From Streptomyces sp. WAC 04229 (GTDB lineage Bacteria; Actinomycetota; Actinomycetes; Streptomycetales; Streptomycetaceae): a DNA stretch of 64,000 nt. The stretch covers positions 46,585 to 110,584 of the forward strand of contig NZ_QHJH01000007.1 of assembly GCF_003947455.1 (NCBI RefSeq), in the 5' to 3' direction. Position 1 is the stretch's first letter. Every line of letters starts with the position of its first letter. The notes beneath the pieces are model-generated. The model had not been told where the DNA came from, did no database searches, and worked only from the letters and a program-made list of their open reading frames with translations. Below, in pieces: positions 1 to 10,815 of this stretch. The position numbers and the translations under genes were made by a program.

Positions 1-2367
<2,367 letters not shown>

Positions 2368-2371
<4 letters not shown>

Positions 2372-2808
2372 GCCGCCTGCCGCTCCGCCGTCCGCCTGGT
2401 TGACGAGTGTCGTGTCCAAAATTCCTGCAGCCCTTCCCTCACGGCGCGGACGTCGCGGTCCGTGCCCAGCAGTTCGAATCGGTACAGCTCCGGCACCCGG
2501 CACTTCGCCGAGATCACCCGGCCGGCCAGGCAGTAGTCGACGCCGAAGTTGGTGTTGCCGGAGGCGATGACTCCGCGCAGCAGCAGCCGGTTGGTCTCGA
2601 CGTTCAGAAAGCGGATCACCTGTTTCGGCACCGCGCCCGCGCGTTCACCGCCGCCGTAGGTCGGCGTGATCAGCACATACGGCTCGGTCACCTGTGGCAT
2701 GCCCTCGCGACGCGGGTGCAGGGGGATGCGCGTGGCCGGCAGGGCCAGCTTCTCCACGAAGCGTCTGGTGTTCTCCGAGACGCTGGAGAAATACACGAGA
2801 CCGCTCAT
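2368..2808 (-). CDS. nrdI: NrdI flavodoxin-like activator of class Ib RNR
   Basis: NrdI is a small flavodoxin-like protein that supplies oxidant to assemble the dimanganese-tyrosyl radical cofactor of NrdF. The 146-aa product starts [20 protein letters not shown], with the SSxSxNT phosphate-binding loop for FMN. It continues with LITPTYGGG and [18 protein letters not shown], both NrdI signatures. The ATG at 2808 follows an AGGAGA ribosome binding site. It is the first gene of nrdIEF and lies about 190 bases downstream of the cobalamin riboswitch. Its presence confirms class Ib rather than class Ia, the class normally described in Streptomyces. Confidence 0.93.
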
Positions 2809-2999
2809 CGGCCGCCGTCTCCTCTCGCTCGTTCCCGTCCGTGCCCGAGGACCGGGAGGGGAGGAGCGGCGCGGGACGTGCGGCGGGACACCGGGTGGCG
2901 GAGTAAACCTGTGCGCCTCGCCCGGAGCCGTGCGTCTGCCACCTGGCCCTCCCTCGGGGCCTCGGAGCGCGCACACCGCTGTCCGGCGTGCGCACCGGT

Positions 3000-3187
3000 G
3001 GCAGGTCTTCGGACTCGCGGGCGTGTCTCGTGTCGTACGAGACTCCTACTGGCCGTCGCTTCCCGGGCCCGGCATCCGGACCCAGTGCCTGTGACGGCGG
3101 TCGTTCCCACTCACCGCTGCGGGGCAGTCCCGGTCTTTCACCGGGTTCCCTCTTGCGACGCCGAACACAGCGGTGCCCGGCGAACCA
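3000..3187 (-). promoter_or_regulatory. Cobalamin (B12) riboswitch upstream of nrdIEF
   Basis: Read on the minus strand, the leader contains GGGAACCCGGTG, then GGGACTGCCCCGCAGCGGTG (the B12-box core), GAAGCGACGGCCAGTAG, and CCCGCGAGTCCGAAGACCTG at the 3' end. These are the conserved blocks of cobalamin riboswitches in the correct order. It lies between the NrdR boxes and nrdI. By analogy with the reported nrdABS riboswitch of S. coelicolor, B12 should lower nrdIEF expression, so that the B12-dependent class II enzyme is used when B12 is present. The boundaries are approximate. Confidence 0.93.
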
Positions 3188-3199
3188 CCAGTATCGCCA

Positions 3200-3246
3200 A
3201 CACTACATCTAGAAGCGGGTGGGTGTGCACACCCCAGATGTTGTGT
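3200..3246 (-). promoter_or_regulatory. Two NrdR-box-like sites in the nrdIEF promoter
   Basis: Two sites resemble the NrdR box ACACWAYATMTWGTGT. Plus-strand 3200-3215 (ACACTACATCTAGAAG) matches 13 of 16. The site at 3231-3246 matches 12 of 16 on the plus strand and 14 of 16 on the minus strand in an offset register. Their starts are 31 bases apart, about three helical turns, which is the spacing known for paired NrdR boxes. They lie immediately upstream of the riboswitch, where the promoter must be. NrdR is a dATP/ATP-sensing repressor of RNR operons; binding here is inferred. Confidence 0.8.
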
Positions 3247-3258
3247 CGTGATGAGACA

Positions 3259-3272
3259 TTAGGTATACCTAA
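3259..3272. promoter_or_regulatory. 14-bp perfect palindrome TTAGGTATACCTAA
   Basis: A perfect inverted repeat overlaps the stop codon of the small gene at 3269-3595 and lies 13 bases from the nearer NrdR-like box. Its half-sites TTAGG and CCTAA are those of DtxR/IdeR/DmdR metal-regulator boxes, but the spacing is shorter than the 19-bp iron-box consensus. It could be a metal-responsive operator for nrdIEF. Function is unproven. Confidence 0.4.
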
Positions 3273-3595
3273 GTTCGGGTATGGTCGGACGAGTGCCGAC
3301 CTTTCGGAGCCCGCCCCGACCCGGTGACGCCGCGTGCGTGCCGGGCCCGTCGGCGCATCTCCGCGATCAGGGGTGACGAGGTCTCGCGTGACCCGTCCGT
3401 GTCGGCGGTGCCGAGTGCCTCGGCCACGGTGTCCAGGAACTCGCTCAGGTCGGTCAGGGTGTCGCGCAGCATGCGCAGCTTGGCGGTCTGGCTGCCGAGC
3501 TGTCTGCGCATGGCCATTAGGTTTTCGAACTGCTTCTCGGGCATGGCGATCATGGGTTTGCCGTCCACGACGACTTGCCGCGGTTTGCCGGGCAC
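3269..3595 (-). CDS. Small conserved-looking protein of unknown function
   Basis: A 108-aa protein that I do not recognise. It starts at a GTG with an AGGAAGG ribosome binding site ten bases upstream. The N-terminal half (PRQVVVDGKPMIAMPEKQFE) suggests a short beta segment. It is followed by a helical, probably coiled-coil stretch (LMAMRRQLGSQTAKLRMLRD), and then a basic, disordered-looking tail. The VDGKPMIAMPEKQFENL start recalls small antitoxin-like or DNA-associated proteins, but no partner toxin is adjacent. It lies between the metE terminator and the nrdIEF promoter, so it is probably transcribed alone. Confidence 0.6.
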   Translation of the reverse strand: MPGKPRQVVVDGKPMIAMPEKQFENLMAMRRQLGSQTAKLRMLRDTLTDLSEFLDTVAEALGTADTDGSRETSSPLIAEMRRRARHARGVTGSGRAPKGRHSSDHTRT

Positions 3596-3640
3596 TGAGG
3601 GTCCGCCTTCCTGTCCTCGGTTGTGGCGGTGCTCTCGGAC

Positions 3641-3669
3641 GGGCCGGGACGCTCGTGGCGTCCCGGCCC
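3641..3669 (-). terminator. Terminator downstream of metE
   Basis: A perfect 12-bp GC-rich stem (GGGCCGGGACGC and its complement) with a 5-base loop, 16 bases past the metE stop. No T-run follows, as is usual in Streptomyces. Confidence 0.75.
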
Positions 3670-3684
3670 CATTGCCGTCGTCGG

Positions 3685-6003
3685 TCAGGAGGTTGGCAGC
3701 TCACCGCGGACGGTGCGGGCGGCAGCGACCAGGTTCTCCAGCGAGGCCCGGGTCTCGGGCCAGGCGCGGGTCTTCAGTCCGCAGTCGGGGTTGACCCAGA
3801 GCCGTTCGGCGGGGATGGCCTTCAATCCCGTGCGCAGCAGGTCCGCGGCCTCCTCGACGCTCGGGACGCGCGGGGAGTGGATGTCGTAGACACCGGGGCC
3901 GGCCTCGCGGGGGTAGCCGTGGGCGGCCAGTTCCCGGGCGACCTGCATGTGGGAGCGGGCGGCCTCCAGGCTGATGACGTCGGCGTCGAGGTCGTCGATG
4001 GCCTGCACGATGTCGCCGAACTCGGCGTAGCACATGTGGGTGTGGATCTGGGTGTCCGGCCGCACCCCGCTCGTGCTGAGCCGGAACGCCTCGGTGGCCC
4101 ATGCCAGGTAGGCGTCCCGGTCGGCGGCCCGCAGCGGCAGCGTCTCGCGCAGCGCGGGCTCGTCGACCTGGATGACCGAGGTGCCGGCCGCCTCCAGGTC
4201 GGTCACCTCGTCGCGCAGGGCGAGGGCCACTTGGCGGGCGGTGTCGCCGAGGGGCTGGTCGTCGCGGACGAAGGACCAGGCCAGCATGGTGACCGGCCCG
4301 GTCAGCATGCCCTTGACGGGCCGGTCGCTCAGCGACTGGGCGTACGAGGTCCAGCGCACGGTCATCGGCTCGGGGCGGGAGATGTCGCCGGCCAGGATCG
4401 GCGGGCGGACGTAGCGGGTGCCGTAGGACTGGACCCAGCCGTGCTGGGTGGCGAGGTAGCCGGTGAGCTGTTCGGCGAAGTACTGGACCATGTCGTTGCG
4501 TTCGGGCTCGCCGTGCACGAGGACGTCGATGCCGGTCTTCTCCTGGAAGGAGACGACTTCCTGGATCTCCGCCTTGATGCGCTCCTCGTACCCGGCGGTG
4601 TCGATGCGGCCGGCACGCAGGTCGGCGCGGGCGGTGCGCAGTTCGCCGGTCTGCGGGAAGGAGCCGATGGTGGTCGTGGGCAGCAGGGGCAGCCTGAGGT
4701 GGGCCCGCTGGGCGGCGGTCCGTTCGGCGTACGGCTGGGAGCGGCGGGCGTCGGCATCCGTCACGGCCGCGGCGCGGGCCCGCACCGCGGGGTCGCGGGT
4801 GATCGGCGAACTCGCGCGGGAGGCGAGGTCGGTGCGGTTGGCGGCGAGTTCCCCGGTGATGGTGTCGGTGCCCTGGGCGAGGCCCTTGGCGAGCGTGACG
4901 ACCTCGGCGGTCTTCTGCTGAGCGAAGGCCAGCCAGCGCAGGATCTGCGGATCGACGTCCTTCTCCGCGGACGCGTCCAGGGGGACGTGCAGGAGCGAGC
5001 AGGAGGCGGCGACGTCGACGCGGTCGGCGAGACCGAGGAGGGTGCCGAGGGTGGACAGCGACTGCTGCAGGTCGTTGATCCAGATGTTGCGGCCGTTGAC
5101 CACGCCGGCGATCAGCCGCTTGCCGGGCAGTCCGCCGACGGCGGCCAGCGCGTCCAGGTTGGCGGCGGCGGCCTCGGTGAAGTCCAGGGCGAGGCCCTCG
5201 ACGGGTGCCTTGGCCAGCACCGGCAGTGCGTCGCCGAGCCGATCGAAGTAGGAGGCCACGAGCAGCTTCGACCGGTCGGTGAGGGCGCCGAGGTCGCGGT
5301 AGGCGCGCTCGGCGGCGTTCAGCTCGGCAGGGGCACGGTCCTGCACCAGGGCGGGCTCGTCGAGCTGCACCCACTCGGCGCCGGCCGCGCGCAGGTCGGC
5401 GAGCACTTCCGCGTACACGGGCAGCAGCCGGTCCAGGAGACTCAGCGGCTCGAAGTCGGCGGGCACCCCGGGGGCGGGCTTGGCGAGCAGGAGATACGTG
5501 ACGGGGCCGACCAGGACGGGCCGGGCGGTCAGGCTCTGGGCGAGGGCTTCCTTCAGCTCGCCGACCTGCTTGGTGGAGTCGGCCGTGAAGACGGTGTCGG
5601 GGCCCAGCTCGGGGACCAGGTAGTGGTAGTTGGTGTCGAACCACTTGGTCATCTCCAGCGGAGCGACCTCCTGGGTACCGCGCGCCATGGCGAAGTAGCC
5701 GTCCGTCGCGTCGGCCTCGACGGCGGTGCGGTGCCGCTCGGGGATCGCGCCGACCATGACGGTGGTGTCCAGGACGTGGTCGTAGTACGAGAAGTCACCG
5801 GTGGGCACCTCGTGGACGCCGGCGTCGGCGAGCTGCTGCCGGTTTTCCCGGCGGAGTCCGGCGGCGGTGGCATGGAGGGCGTCGGCGGTGACACGGCCCT
5901 TCCAGTAACCCTCGATCGCCTTCTTCAGTTCCCGGTTCGGGCCCTGGCGGGGGTAGCCGTACACGGTGGCCCGTGCTGCCGCGGCTGCGGACTTGGCTGT
6001 CAC
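3685..6003 (-). CDS. metE: Cobalamin-independent methionine synthase MetE
   Basis: Transfers the methyl group of 5-methyltetrahydropteroyltriglutamate to homocysteine to make methionine without B12. The 772-aa length is normal. The N-terminal domain begins YGYPRQGPNRELKKAIEGYW and contains the MTKWFDTNYHYLVPE homocysteine-binding segment. The C-terminal domain has the zinc ligands in LVHGEPERNDMVQYF (His), HTHMCYAEF (Cys) and VNPDCGLKTR (Cys). The GTG at 6003 is chosen because AAGGAGA lies eight bases upstream; the longer open frame has no such site. A cobalamin riboswitch precedes it, so it should be off when B12 permits use of MetH. Confidence 0.96.
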   Translation of the reverse strand: MTAKSAAAAARATVYGYPRQGPNRELKKAIEGYWKGRVTADALHATAAGLRRENRQQLADAGVHEVPTGDFSYYDHVLDTTVMVGAIPERHRTAVEADATDGYFAMARGTQEVAPLEMTKWFDTNYHYLVPELGPDTVFTADSTKQVGELKEALAQSLTARPVLVGPVTYLLLAKPAPGVPADFEPLSLLDRLLPVYAEVLADLRAAGAEWVQLDEPALVQDRAPAELNAAERAYRDLGALTDRSKLLVASYFDRLGDALPVLAKAPVEGLALDFTEAAAANLDALAAVGGLPGKRLIAGVVNGRNIWINDLQQSLSTLGTLLGLADRVDVAASCSLLHVPLDASAEKDVDPQILRWLAFAQQKTAEVVTLAKGLAQGTDTITGELAANRTDLASRASSPITRDPAVRARAAAVTDADARRSQPYAERTAAQRAHLRLPLLPTTTIGSFPQTGELRTARADLRAGRIDTAGYEERIKAEIQEVVSFQEKTGIDVLVHGEPERNDMVQYFAEQLTGYLATQHGWVQSYGTRYVRPPILAGDISRPEPMTVRWTSYAQSLSDRPVKGMLTGPVTMLAWSFVRDDQPLGDTARQVALALRDEVTDLEAAGTSVIQVDEPALRETLPLRAADRDAYLAWATEAFRLSTSGVRPDTQIHTHMCYAEFGDIVQAIDDLDADVISLEAARSHMQVARELAAHGYPREAGPGVYDIHSPRVPSVEEAADLLRTGLKAIPAERLWVNPDCGLKTRAWPETRASLENLVAAARTVRGELPTS

Positions 6004-6190
6004 GGAGATCTCCTTCGCGAGACGAATCCCTGAGATCCCGGAGACGGGACGAGAGCGCGAAGGGTGTGACGAACCGGACGGACCCGACCTCACCCGGCAC
6101 AAGCGCGGTCATTCCGTCTGGTGTGTTCGCCGACCCGCCCTCGAGGTCACCGGGATGTCCGCGCACGGATCGGTCCGCACGTGGGCAGTT

Positions 6191-6378
6191 GGCAGGTCTT
6201 CGGACTCGCGGGCACGTCCTTCGTCGTAAAGGACACCTACTGGCCGTCGCTTCCCGGGTCCGGTACGTCGGACCCAGTGCGTATGACGGCGGTCGTTCCC
6301 GCTCACCGCTGCGGGGCAGTCCCGGATTCCCACCGGGTTCCCTCTTGCGACACCCCGCCTGGCGGACGGGGCGAACCA
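6191..6378 (-). promoter_or_regulatory. Cobalamin (B12) riboswitch upstream of metE
   Basis: The minus strand carries GAGGGAACCCGGTGGGAATC, GGGACTGCCCCGCAGCGGTG, GGAAGCGACGGCCAGTAG and CCCGCGAGTCCGAAGACCTG in order, which are the cobalamin riboswitch core blocks. It lies about 190 bases upstream of the metE start. Its length (188 bases between equivalent points) equals that of the nrdIEF element. Within the 578-base gap between metE and hbd, this riboswitch and the hbd hairpins are the only structures seen. Confidence 0.94.
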
Positions 6379-6474
6379 GCTGCTGCGGTCACCCTACGGG
6401 GTGGCGCCGCGAAAGGAAGAGTGCCGTCCATCATGCGGAAGGCGGGTCGGGCGTCCCGGCGGGTGGCAGCGGTG

Positions 6475-6511
6475 AGGGGCGGCGAACGCCGCACTCGCGC
6501 TCACCGCCCCT
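6475..6511. terminator. Possible secondary hairpin between hbd and the metE leader
   Basis: AGGGGCGG (6475-6482) pairs with CCGCCCCT (6504-6511) around a 21-base loop. It may back up the stronger hbd hairpin and insulate the metE promoter. The long loop makes it uncertain. Confidence 0.35.
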
Positions 6512-6548
6512 TCCCGCCGTGCCGCAGGGACCCTCACCCCTGTGGCGC

Positions 6549-6568
6549 CGCGGGCCCCTCGGCCCGCG
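6549..6568 (-). terminator. Terminator downstream of hbd
   Basis: CGCGGGCC, a 4-base loop and GGCCCGCG form a perfect 8-bp stem 13 bases beyond the hbd stop. It ends the aceB-hbd transcript. Confidence 0.65.
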
Positions 6569-6581
6569 TCGTACCAGGCCC

Positions 6582-7451
6582 TCAGCCCTGGCCGTAGCTG
6601 TGGAACCCCCGGCCGGACTTCCGGCCCAGCAGTCCCGCCTCCACCATCCGCTGGAGCAGCGGAGGAGGAGCGTAAAGAGACTCGCGGAACTCGTCGTAGA
6701 GGGACTCCGCGATGGACACCACGGTGTCCAGGCCGATGAGGTCGGCCAGTTTCAGCGGTCCCATCGGGTGGGCGCAGCCCAGTTCCATGCCCGCGTCGAT
6801 GTCGGCGGCGGTGGCGAACCCGGACTCCGCCATCCGCACGGCCGAGAGCAGGTAGGGGATGAGCAACGCGTTGACGACGAAGCCGGCCCGGTCCTTGGAG
6901 CGGACAACCGTCTTGCCGAGCGTCCGGGACGCGAAGTCCTCCACCAGGACGGTCGTCCCGGCCGACGTGTGCAGCGAGGTGACCACCTCGACCAGCGGCA
7001 GGACGGGAACGGGGTTGAAGAAGTGCAGGCCGACGACCCGGTCCGCCCGGGAGGTGGCCATGCCGAGCCGCATCACGGGCAGGGAGGAGGTGTTGGTGGC
7101 GAGGACGGCTGCGGGGTCTTCGACGATCTTGTCCAGGGCGGCGAAGACCTCGGTCTTGGCGTTCGGATTCTCGATGACGGCCTCGATGATGAGCTGCCGG
7201 TCGGCGAGATCGTCCAGGCTGCCGGTGAAGACGAGCCGGGTACGGGCGTCGGCGGCGGCCTCGCGGCTCAGCTTGCCGCGTCGTACGGCTCGGTCCAGGG
7301 AGCCGGCGATCCGGTCCCGCGCGGCGCGTGCGGCGACCGCGTCCACCTCGCAGACCACGGTGTCCAGTCCGGCCCGCGCACAGACCTCGGCGATCCCCGC
7401 GCCCATCTGCCCGCCGCCGACCACGCCGACGCGGGTGACGCCGGCGCTCAC
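6582..7451 (-). CDS. hbd: 3-hydroxybutyryl-CoA dehydrogenase
   Basis: An NAD(P)-dependent oxidoreductase that interconverts 3-hydroxybutyryl-CoA and acetoacetyl-CoA. The 289-aa length is typical of single-domain-pair short hydroxyacyl-CoA dehydrogenases. The Rossmann motif VGVVGGGQMGAGIAEVCARA is near residue 8. ATNTSSLPV and VVGLHFFNPVPVLPLVEVV carry the catalytic His-Glu dyad. HPMGPLKLADLIGLD is the C-terminal domain signature. Its start overlaps the aceB stop by four bases, so it is coupled to malate synthase and probably helps feed C2/C4 units during acetate or fatty-acid growth. Confidence 0.93.
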   Translation of the reverse strand: MSAGVTRVGVVGGGQMGAGIAEVCARAGLDTVVCEVDAVAARAARDRIAGSLDRAVRRGKLSREAAADARTRLVFTGSLDDLADRQLIIEAVIENPNAKTEVFAALDKIVEDPAAVLATNTSSLPVMRLGMATSRADRVVGLHFFNPVPVLPLVEVVTSLHTSAGTTVLVEDFASRTLGKTVVRSKDRAGFVVNALLIPYLLSAVRMAESGFATAADIDAGMELGCAHPMGPLKLADLIGLDTVVSIAESLYDEFRESLYAPPPLLQRMVEAGLLGRKSGRGFHSYGQG

Positions 7452-9043
7452 ACCTGCACCTGCGATCGGCGCACGAGGTGGCGGGTGTAGGCGTCGGGGG
7501 TGAAGAACAGCGGCAACTCACCCGCCAGCGCGGTCTGCTCGAAGAGGGGGCGGATGTTTTCGGCCGAGGCCCACGGGTATTCGGCGCCGAGCGCCGCGAT
7601 CTCGTCGGCGAGCAGTTCGAGCACCGTCTCGCGGTCGATCACCCGATGCCGCAGCCACTGCCAGATCTGCACGCGGGCGATCTCGGCGGTGGCCGCGTCC
7701 TCCATCAGCCCGTCGAGGGCGACCGCGCCCTGGCCGCGCAGCCAGGCGGCGTAGTACCGCAGTGTGACGGAGATATTGGTGCGCACCCCGTCAGCGGTGG
7801 GCGGCCCGCTGATCCGGCGCACGGACAGCAGGTCGGCCGGGGCGACCTCGACGTCGTCGCGGGTGCGGTCGAGCTGGTGGGGCCGCTCACCGAGAACGCC
7901 GTCGAACACGTCGCGGCAGACGCGGACGAGTGCCGGATGGGCGACCCAGGAGCCGTCGAAGCCGTCTTCGGCCTCCCGCTCCTTGTCGAGGCGGACCTTG
8001 GTGAAAGCGGCCTCGTTCGCGGCCGGGTCCTTGCCCGGCACCTGGGCGGCCATGCCGCCGATGGCGTGCGCGCCGCGCCGGTGGCAGGTGCGCACGAGGA
8101 GTTCGGTGTACGCCCGCATGAAGGGGGCGGTCATCGTGACCTTCGCCCGGTCCGGGAGGAGGAAGTCGGTGCGGTGGCCGAAGGTCTTGATGATGCTGAA
8201 GAGGTAGTCCCATCGGCCGGCGTTCAGTCCCGCGCTGTGTTCGCGCAGTTCGTGGAGGATCTCCTCCATCTCGAACGCGGCGGTGATCGTCTCGATGAGG
8301 ACGGTGGCGCGGATCGTGCCGCGCGGGATGCCCAGCAGCTCCTGGGCGAGCAGGAAGACGTCGTTCCACAGCCGGGCCTCGTACCTGTTCTCCAGCTTGG
8401 GGAGGTAGAAGTAGGGGCCGTACCCGGCGTCGATCTGCCGCTGGGCGCAGTGGAAGAAGTACAGGCCGAAGTCGACGAACGCGGCGGGCACCGGACGGCC
8501 GTCGTACTCCAGGTGCTCCTCGTCGAGGTGCCAGCCGCGCGGCCGGACCATGATGGTGGCGAGCCGGTCCCCCAGCCGGTACTCCTTGCCCTCGGGCGTG
8601 GTGAAGTCGATCCGGCGCTCGATGGCGTCCAGGAGGGTGAGTTGCCCGCCGACGACGTTGTCCCACAGCGGGGCGGTGGCGTCCTCGAAGTCCGCCATCC
8701 ACACCTTGGCACCGCTGTTGAGGGCGTTGACGGCCATGCGGCGCTCCGGCGGCCCGGTGATCTCCACCCGGCGGTCGGTCAGACCGGGCGCGGGCGGCGC
8801 CACGCGCCAGTCGGCGTCGGCCCGGACGCGGGCGGTGACCATGGGGAAGTCGAGAGGCGAGCCGGACGCCAGTCGCAGTACCTGCCGGCGGCGTTCCTTC
8901 ATCAAGTCCCGCCGACGCGACGCGAACGCCTCGACGAGCTTGCCGACGAAGGCGAGAGCGGCCGGGGTGAGGATCTCGTCGTGCCGGTGACCGGGCGCGG
9001 CGAGGACACGGAGCTGCTGGTGGGTGGGTGCGGTGGTGGTCAT
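7448..9043 (-). CDS. aceB: Malate synthase A
   Basis: Condenses glyoxylate with acetyl-CoA to malate, the second step of the glyoxylate shunt. The 531-aa size fits the A isoform (about 530 aa) rather than the longer G isoform. The signature HSAGLNAGRWDYLFSIIKTF and the upstream VLIETITAAFEMEEIL contain the Mg-binding and catalytic acidic residues. MADFEDATAPLW is also conserved. It lies 97 bases downstream of aceA in the same direction, with a strong hairpin between them, and overlaps hbd. Confidence 0.96.
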   Translation of the reverse strand: MTTTAPTHQQLRVLAAPGHRHDEILTPAALAFVGKLVEAFASRRRDLMKERRRQVLRLASGSPLDFPMVTARVRADADWRVAPPAPGLTDRRVEITGPPERRMAVNALNSGAKVWMADFEDATAPLWDNVVGGQLTLLDAIERRIDFTTPEGKEYRLGDRLATIMVRPRGWHLDEEHLEYDGRPVPAAFVDFGLYFFHCAQRQIDAGYGPYFYLPKLENRYEARLWNDVFLLAQELLGIPRGTIRATVLIETITAAFEMEEILHELREHSAGLNAGRWDYLFSIIKTFGHRTDFLLPDRAKVTMTAPFMRAYTELLVRTCHRRGAHAIGGMAAQVPGKDPAANEAAFTKVRLDKEREAEDGFDGSWVAHPALVRVCRDVFDGVLGERPHQLDRTRDDVEVAPADLLSVRRISGPPTADGVRTNISVTLRYYAAWLRGQGAVALDGLMEDAATAEIARVQIWQWLRHRVIDRETVLELLADEIAALGAEYPWASAENIRPLFEQTALAGELPLFFTPDAYTRHLVRRSQVQV

Positions 9044-9066
9044 CGGGCTCTCCTGGGAGGTGGGAG

Positions 9067-9099
9067 CGGAGGGGGACGGAGACGGTTCGTCCCCCTCCG
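9067..9099 (-). terminator. Hairpin between aceA and aceB
   Basis: CGGAGGGGGACG pairs perfectly over 12 bp with CGTCCCCCTCCG around a 9-base loop. It may terminate part of the aceA transcripts or stabilise the aceA 3' end, lowering aceB-hbd relative to aceA. Confidence 0.7.
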
Positions 9100-9140
9100 T
9101 CGGCGGGGCCGGCCGTACGCGGGGCGTCCGGCTCGGCGGC

Positions 9141-10430
9141 CTAGTGGAACTGCTCTTCCTCCGTGGACCCGGCCAGCGCGGTCGTGGAGGAGGCCGGGTT
9201 GACGGCCGTGGAGACGAGATCGAAGTAGCCGGTGCCGACCTCGCGCTGGTGCTTGACGGCGGTGAAGCCCTGCGCCTGCGCGGCGAACTCCTTCTCCTGG
9301 AGATCCACGTAGGCGGTCATGCCGTGCTCGGCGTAGCCACGGGCCAGGTCGAACATGCCGTGGTTGAGGGAGTGGAACCCGGCCAGGGTGATGAACTGGA
9401 ACTTGTAGCCCATGGCGCCCAGCTCGCGCTGGAACTTGGCGATCTGGTCGTCGTCCAGCGCGGCCTTCCAGTTGAAGGACGGGGAGCAGTTGTAGGCCAG
9501 CATCTGGTCCGGGTACCGCGCGTGGATCGCCTCGGCGAACTCGCGGGCCTGCGCCAGGTCCGGGGTGCCGGTCTCCACCCAGATCAGGTCGGCGTACGGG
9601 GCGTAGGCCAGACCGCGGGCGATGACCGGGGCCATCCCGTTCCGTACTCGGTAGAAGCCCTCCGCCGTGCGCTCGCCGGTGACGAACTCGGCGTCGCGCT
9701 CGTCGACGTCGCTGGTGAGCAGGTTGGCGGCGAGGGCGTCGGTGCGGGCGATGACGACGGTCGGGGTGTCGGCGATGTCGGCGGCCAGGCGGGCCGCGTT
9801 CAGGGTGCGGATGTGCTGCGAGGTGGGGACAAGGACCTTGCCACCGAGGTGCCCGCACTTCTTCTCCGAGGCGAGCTGGTCCTCGTAGTGGATGCCGGCC
9901 GCACCCGCCGCGATCATCGCCTTGGTCAGCTCGAAGGCGTTCAGCGGGCCGCCGAACCCGGCCTCGGCGTCGGCCACGATGGGCGCGAGCCAGTCGGTGG
10001 TGTCGCCGGCGTTCTCGGCGGTGGCGATCTGGTCGGCGCGCAGCAGCGCGTTGTTGATCCGACGCACCACCTGCGGCACCGAGTTGGCGGGGTAGAGACT
10101 CTGGTCGGGGTAGGTGTGGCCGGCCTGGTTGGCGTCGGCGGCGACCTGCCAGCCGGACAGGTAGATCGCCTGGAGCCCGGCCTTCACCTGCTGCACCGCC
10201 TGGCCGCCGGTCAGGGCGCCGAGCGCGTGGACGTAGTCGAGCTCGTGCAGCTGCCGCCACAGCCGTTCGGCGCCGCGCCGGGCCAGGGTGGCCTCCTCGC
10301 GGACGCTGCCGGACAGCCGGACCACGTCCTCGGCGCTGTAGGTGCGCTCGATGCCCCGCCAGCGCGGGTCGGTGGCCCAGCGCCGGGCCAGTTCCTCGGC
10401 CGCCTGCGTGCTCGTCCTCGCGTCCGCCAT
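9141..10430 (-). CDS. aceA: Isocitrate lyase
   Basis: Cleaves isocitrate to glyoxylate and succinate, the first step of the glyoxylate shunt. The 429-aa length matches actinobacterial AceA. The catalytic loop [19 protein letters not shown] contains the conserved KKCGH motif, and the N-terminal [16 protein letters not shown] is typical. A GGAGAC-rich ribosome binding site precedes the ATG at 10430. It diverges from a RamB/ScfR-type regulator gene that is frameshifted here. RamB controls aceA/aceB in Corynebacterium, so control of this gene may be altered in this strain. Confidence 0.97.
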   Translation of the reverse strand: MADARTSTQAAEELARRWATDPRWRGIERTYSAEDVVRLSGSVREEATLARRGAERLWRQLHELDYVHALGALTGGQAVQQVKAGLQAIYLSGWQVAADANQAGHTYPDQSLYPANSVPQVVRRINNALLRADQIATAENAGDTTDWLAPIVADAEAGFGGPLNAFELTKAMIAAGAAGIHYEDQLASEKKCGHLGGKVLVPTSQHIRTLNAARLAADIADTPTVVIARTDALAANLLTSDVDERDAEFVTGERTAEGFYRVRNGMAPVIARGLAYAPYADLIWVETGTPDLAQAREFAEAIHARYPDQMLAYNCSPSFNWKAALDDDQIAKFQRELGAMGYKFQFITLAGFHSLNHGMFDLARGYAEHGMTAYVDLQEKEFAAQAQGFTAVKHQREVGTGYFDLVSTAVNPASSTTALAGSTEEEQFH

Positions 10431-10815
10431 GACTGTCTCCGTCTCCTCGGTCTGTACTGGCTGCCAATCCCACCGTCCGGATGAACGGAGGTGGCACTAC
10501 GTGTCGTCGTACGGGGATGCGGCCCGCCGTCACCTGGGAGGTGGAGCTGAGCAGTGTTGCCGGCGCAGATACCCGCCGCTGCCGGGATCTCCGACGTCAG
10601 GGCAGAAATCGTGCCCCGGTTCCGGGCTGTACCTGCCGGGTCCGGCGGGCCGCACTACGACTCTGGCACTGGCACTGAGTGCCATCAAGCGGGGACGTCT
10701 GTCAATCCTTGCGAATCTTCTCGCCGCTTTTTGCCAATGTTGCGAAGGCTCGGAGGGGGGATGTCTCCCTTACGCTGAACCGCGACGGAGGCCCAGCTGC
10801 CGAGGGAGCGGTTCG
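10431..10815. other. aceA / regulator divergent intergenic region
   Basis: A 385-base gap that must hold the aceA promoter and the promoter of the divergent regulator. It contains the TTGCSAA repeats annotated separately and a 13-base palindrome GGCACTGAGTGCC near 10671-10683. No convincing gene was seen. Confidence 0.5.
10709..10746. promoter_or_regulatory. RamB-like TTGCSAA repeats
   Basis: TTGCGAA (10709-10715), TTGCCAA (10731-10737) and TTGCGAA (10740-10746) occur within 38 bases upstream of the regulator gene. They resemble the TTTGC(A/G)AA core of Corynebacterium RamB sites. They are therefore candidate binding sites for the adjacent RamB/ScfR-type protein, for autoregulation or aceA control. 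Confidence 0.45.

Noticed and set aside
2372..2503. N-terminal extension of NrdE
   Set aside because: The extra 44 codons lie inside nrdI and lack family similarity. The ATG at 2371 with the ATGA overlap is the better start.
2809..2999. A nrdH gene upstream of nrdI
   Set aside because: No glutaredoxin-like CxxC product is encoded here; the stretch is riboswitch expression platform and leader.
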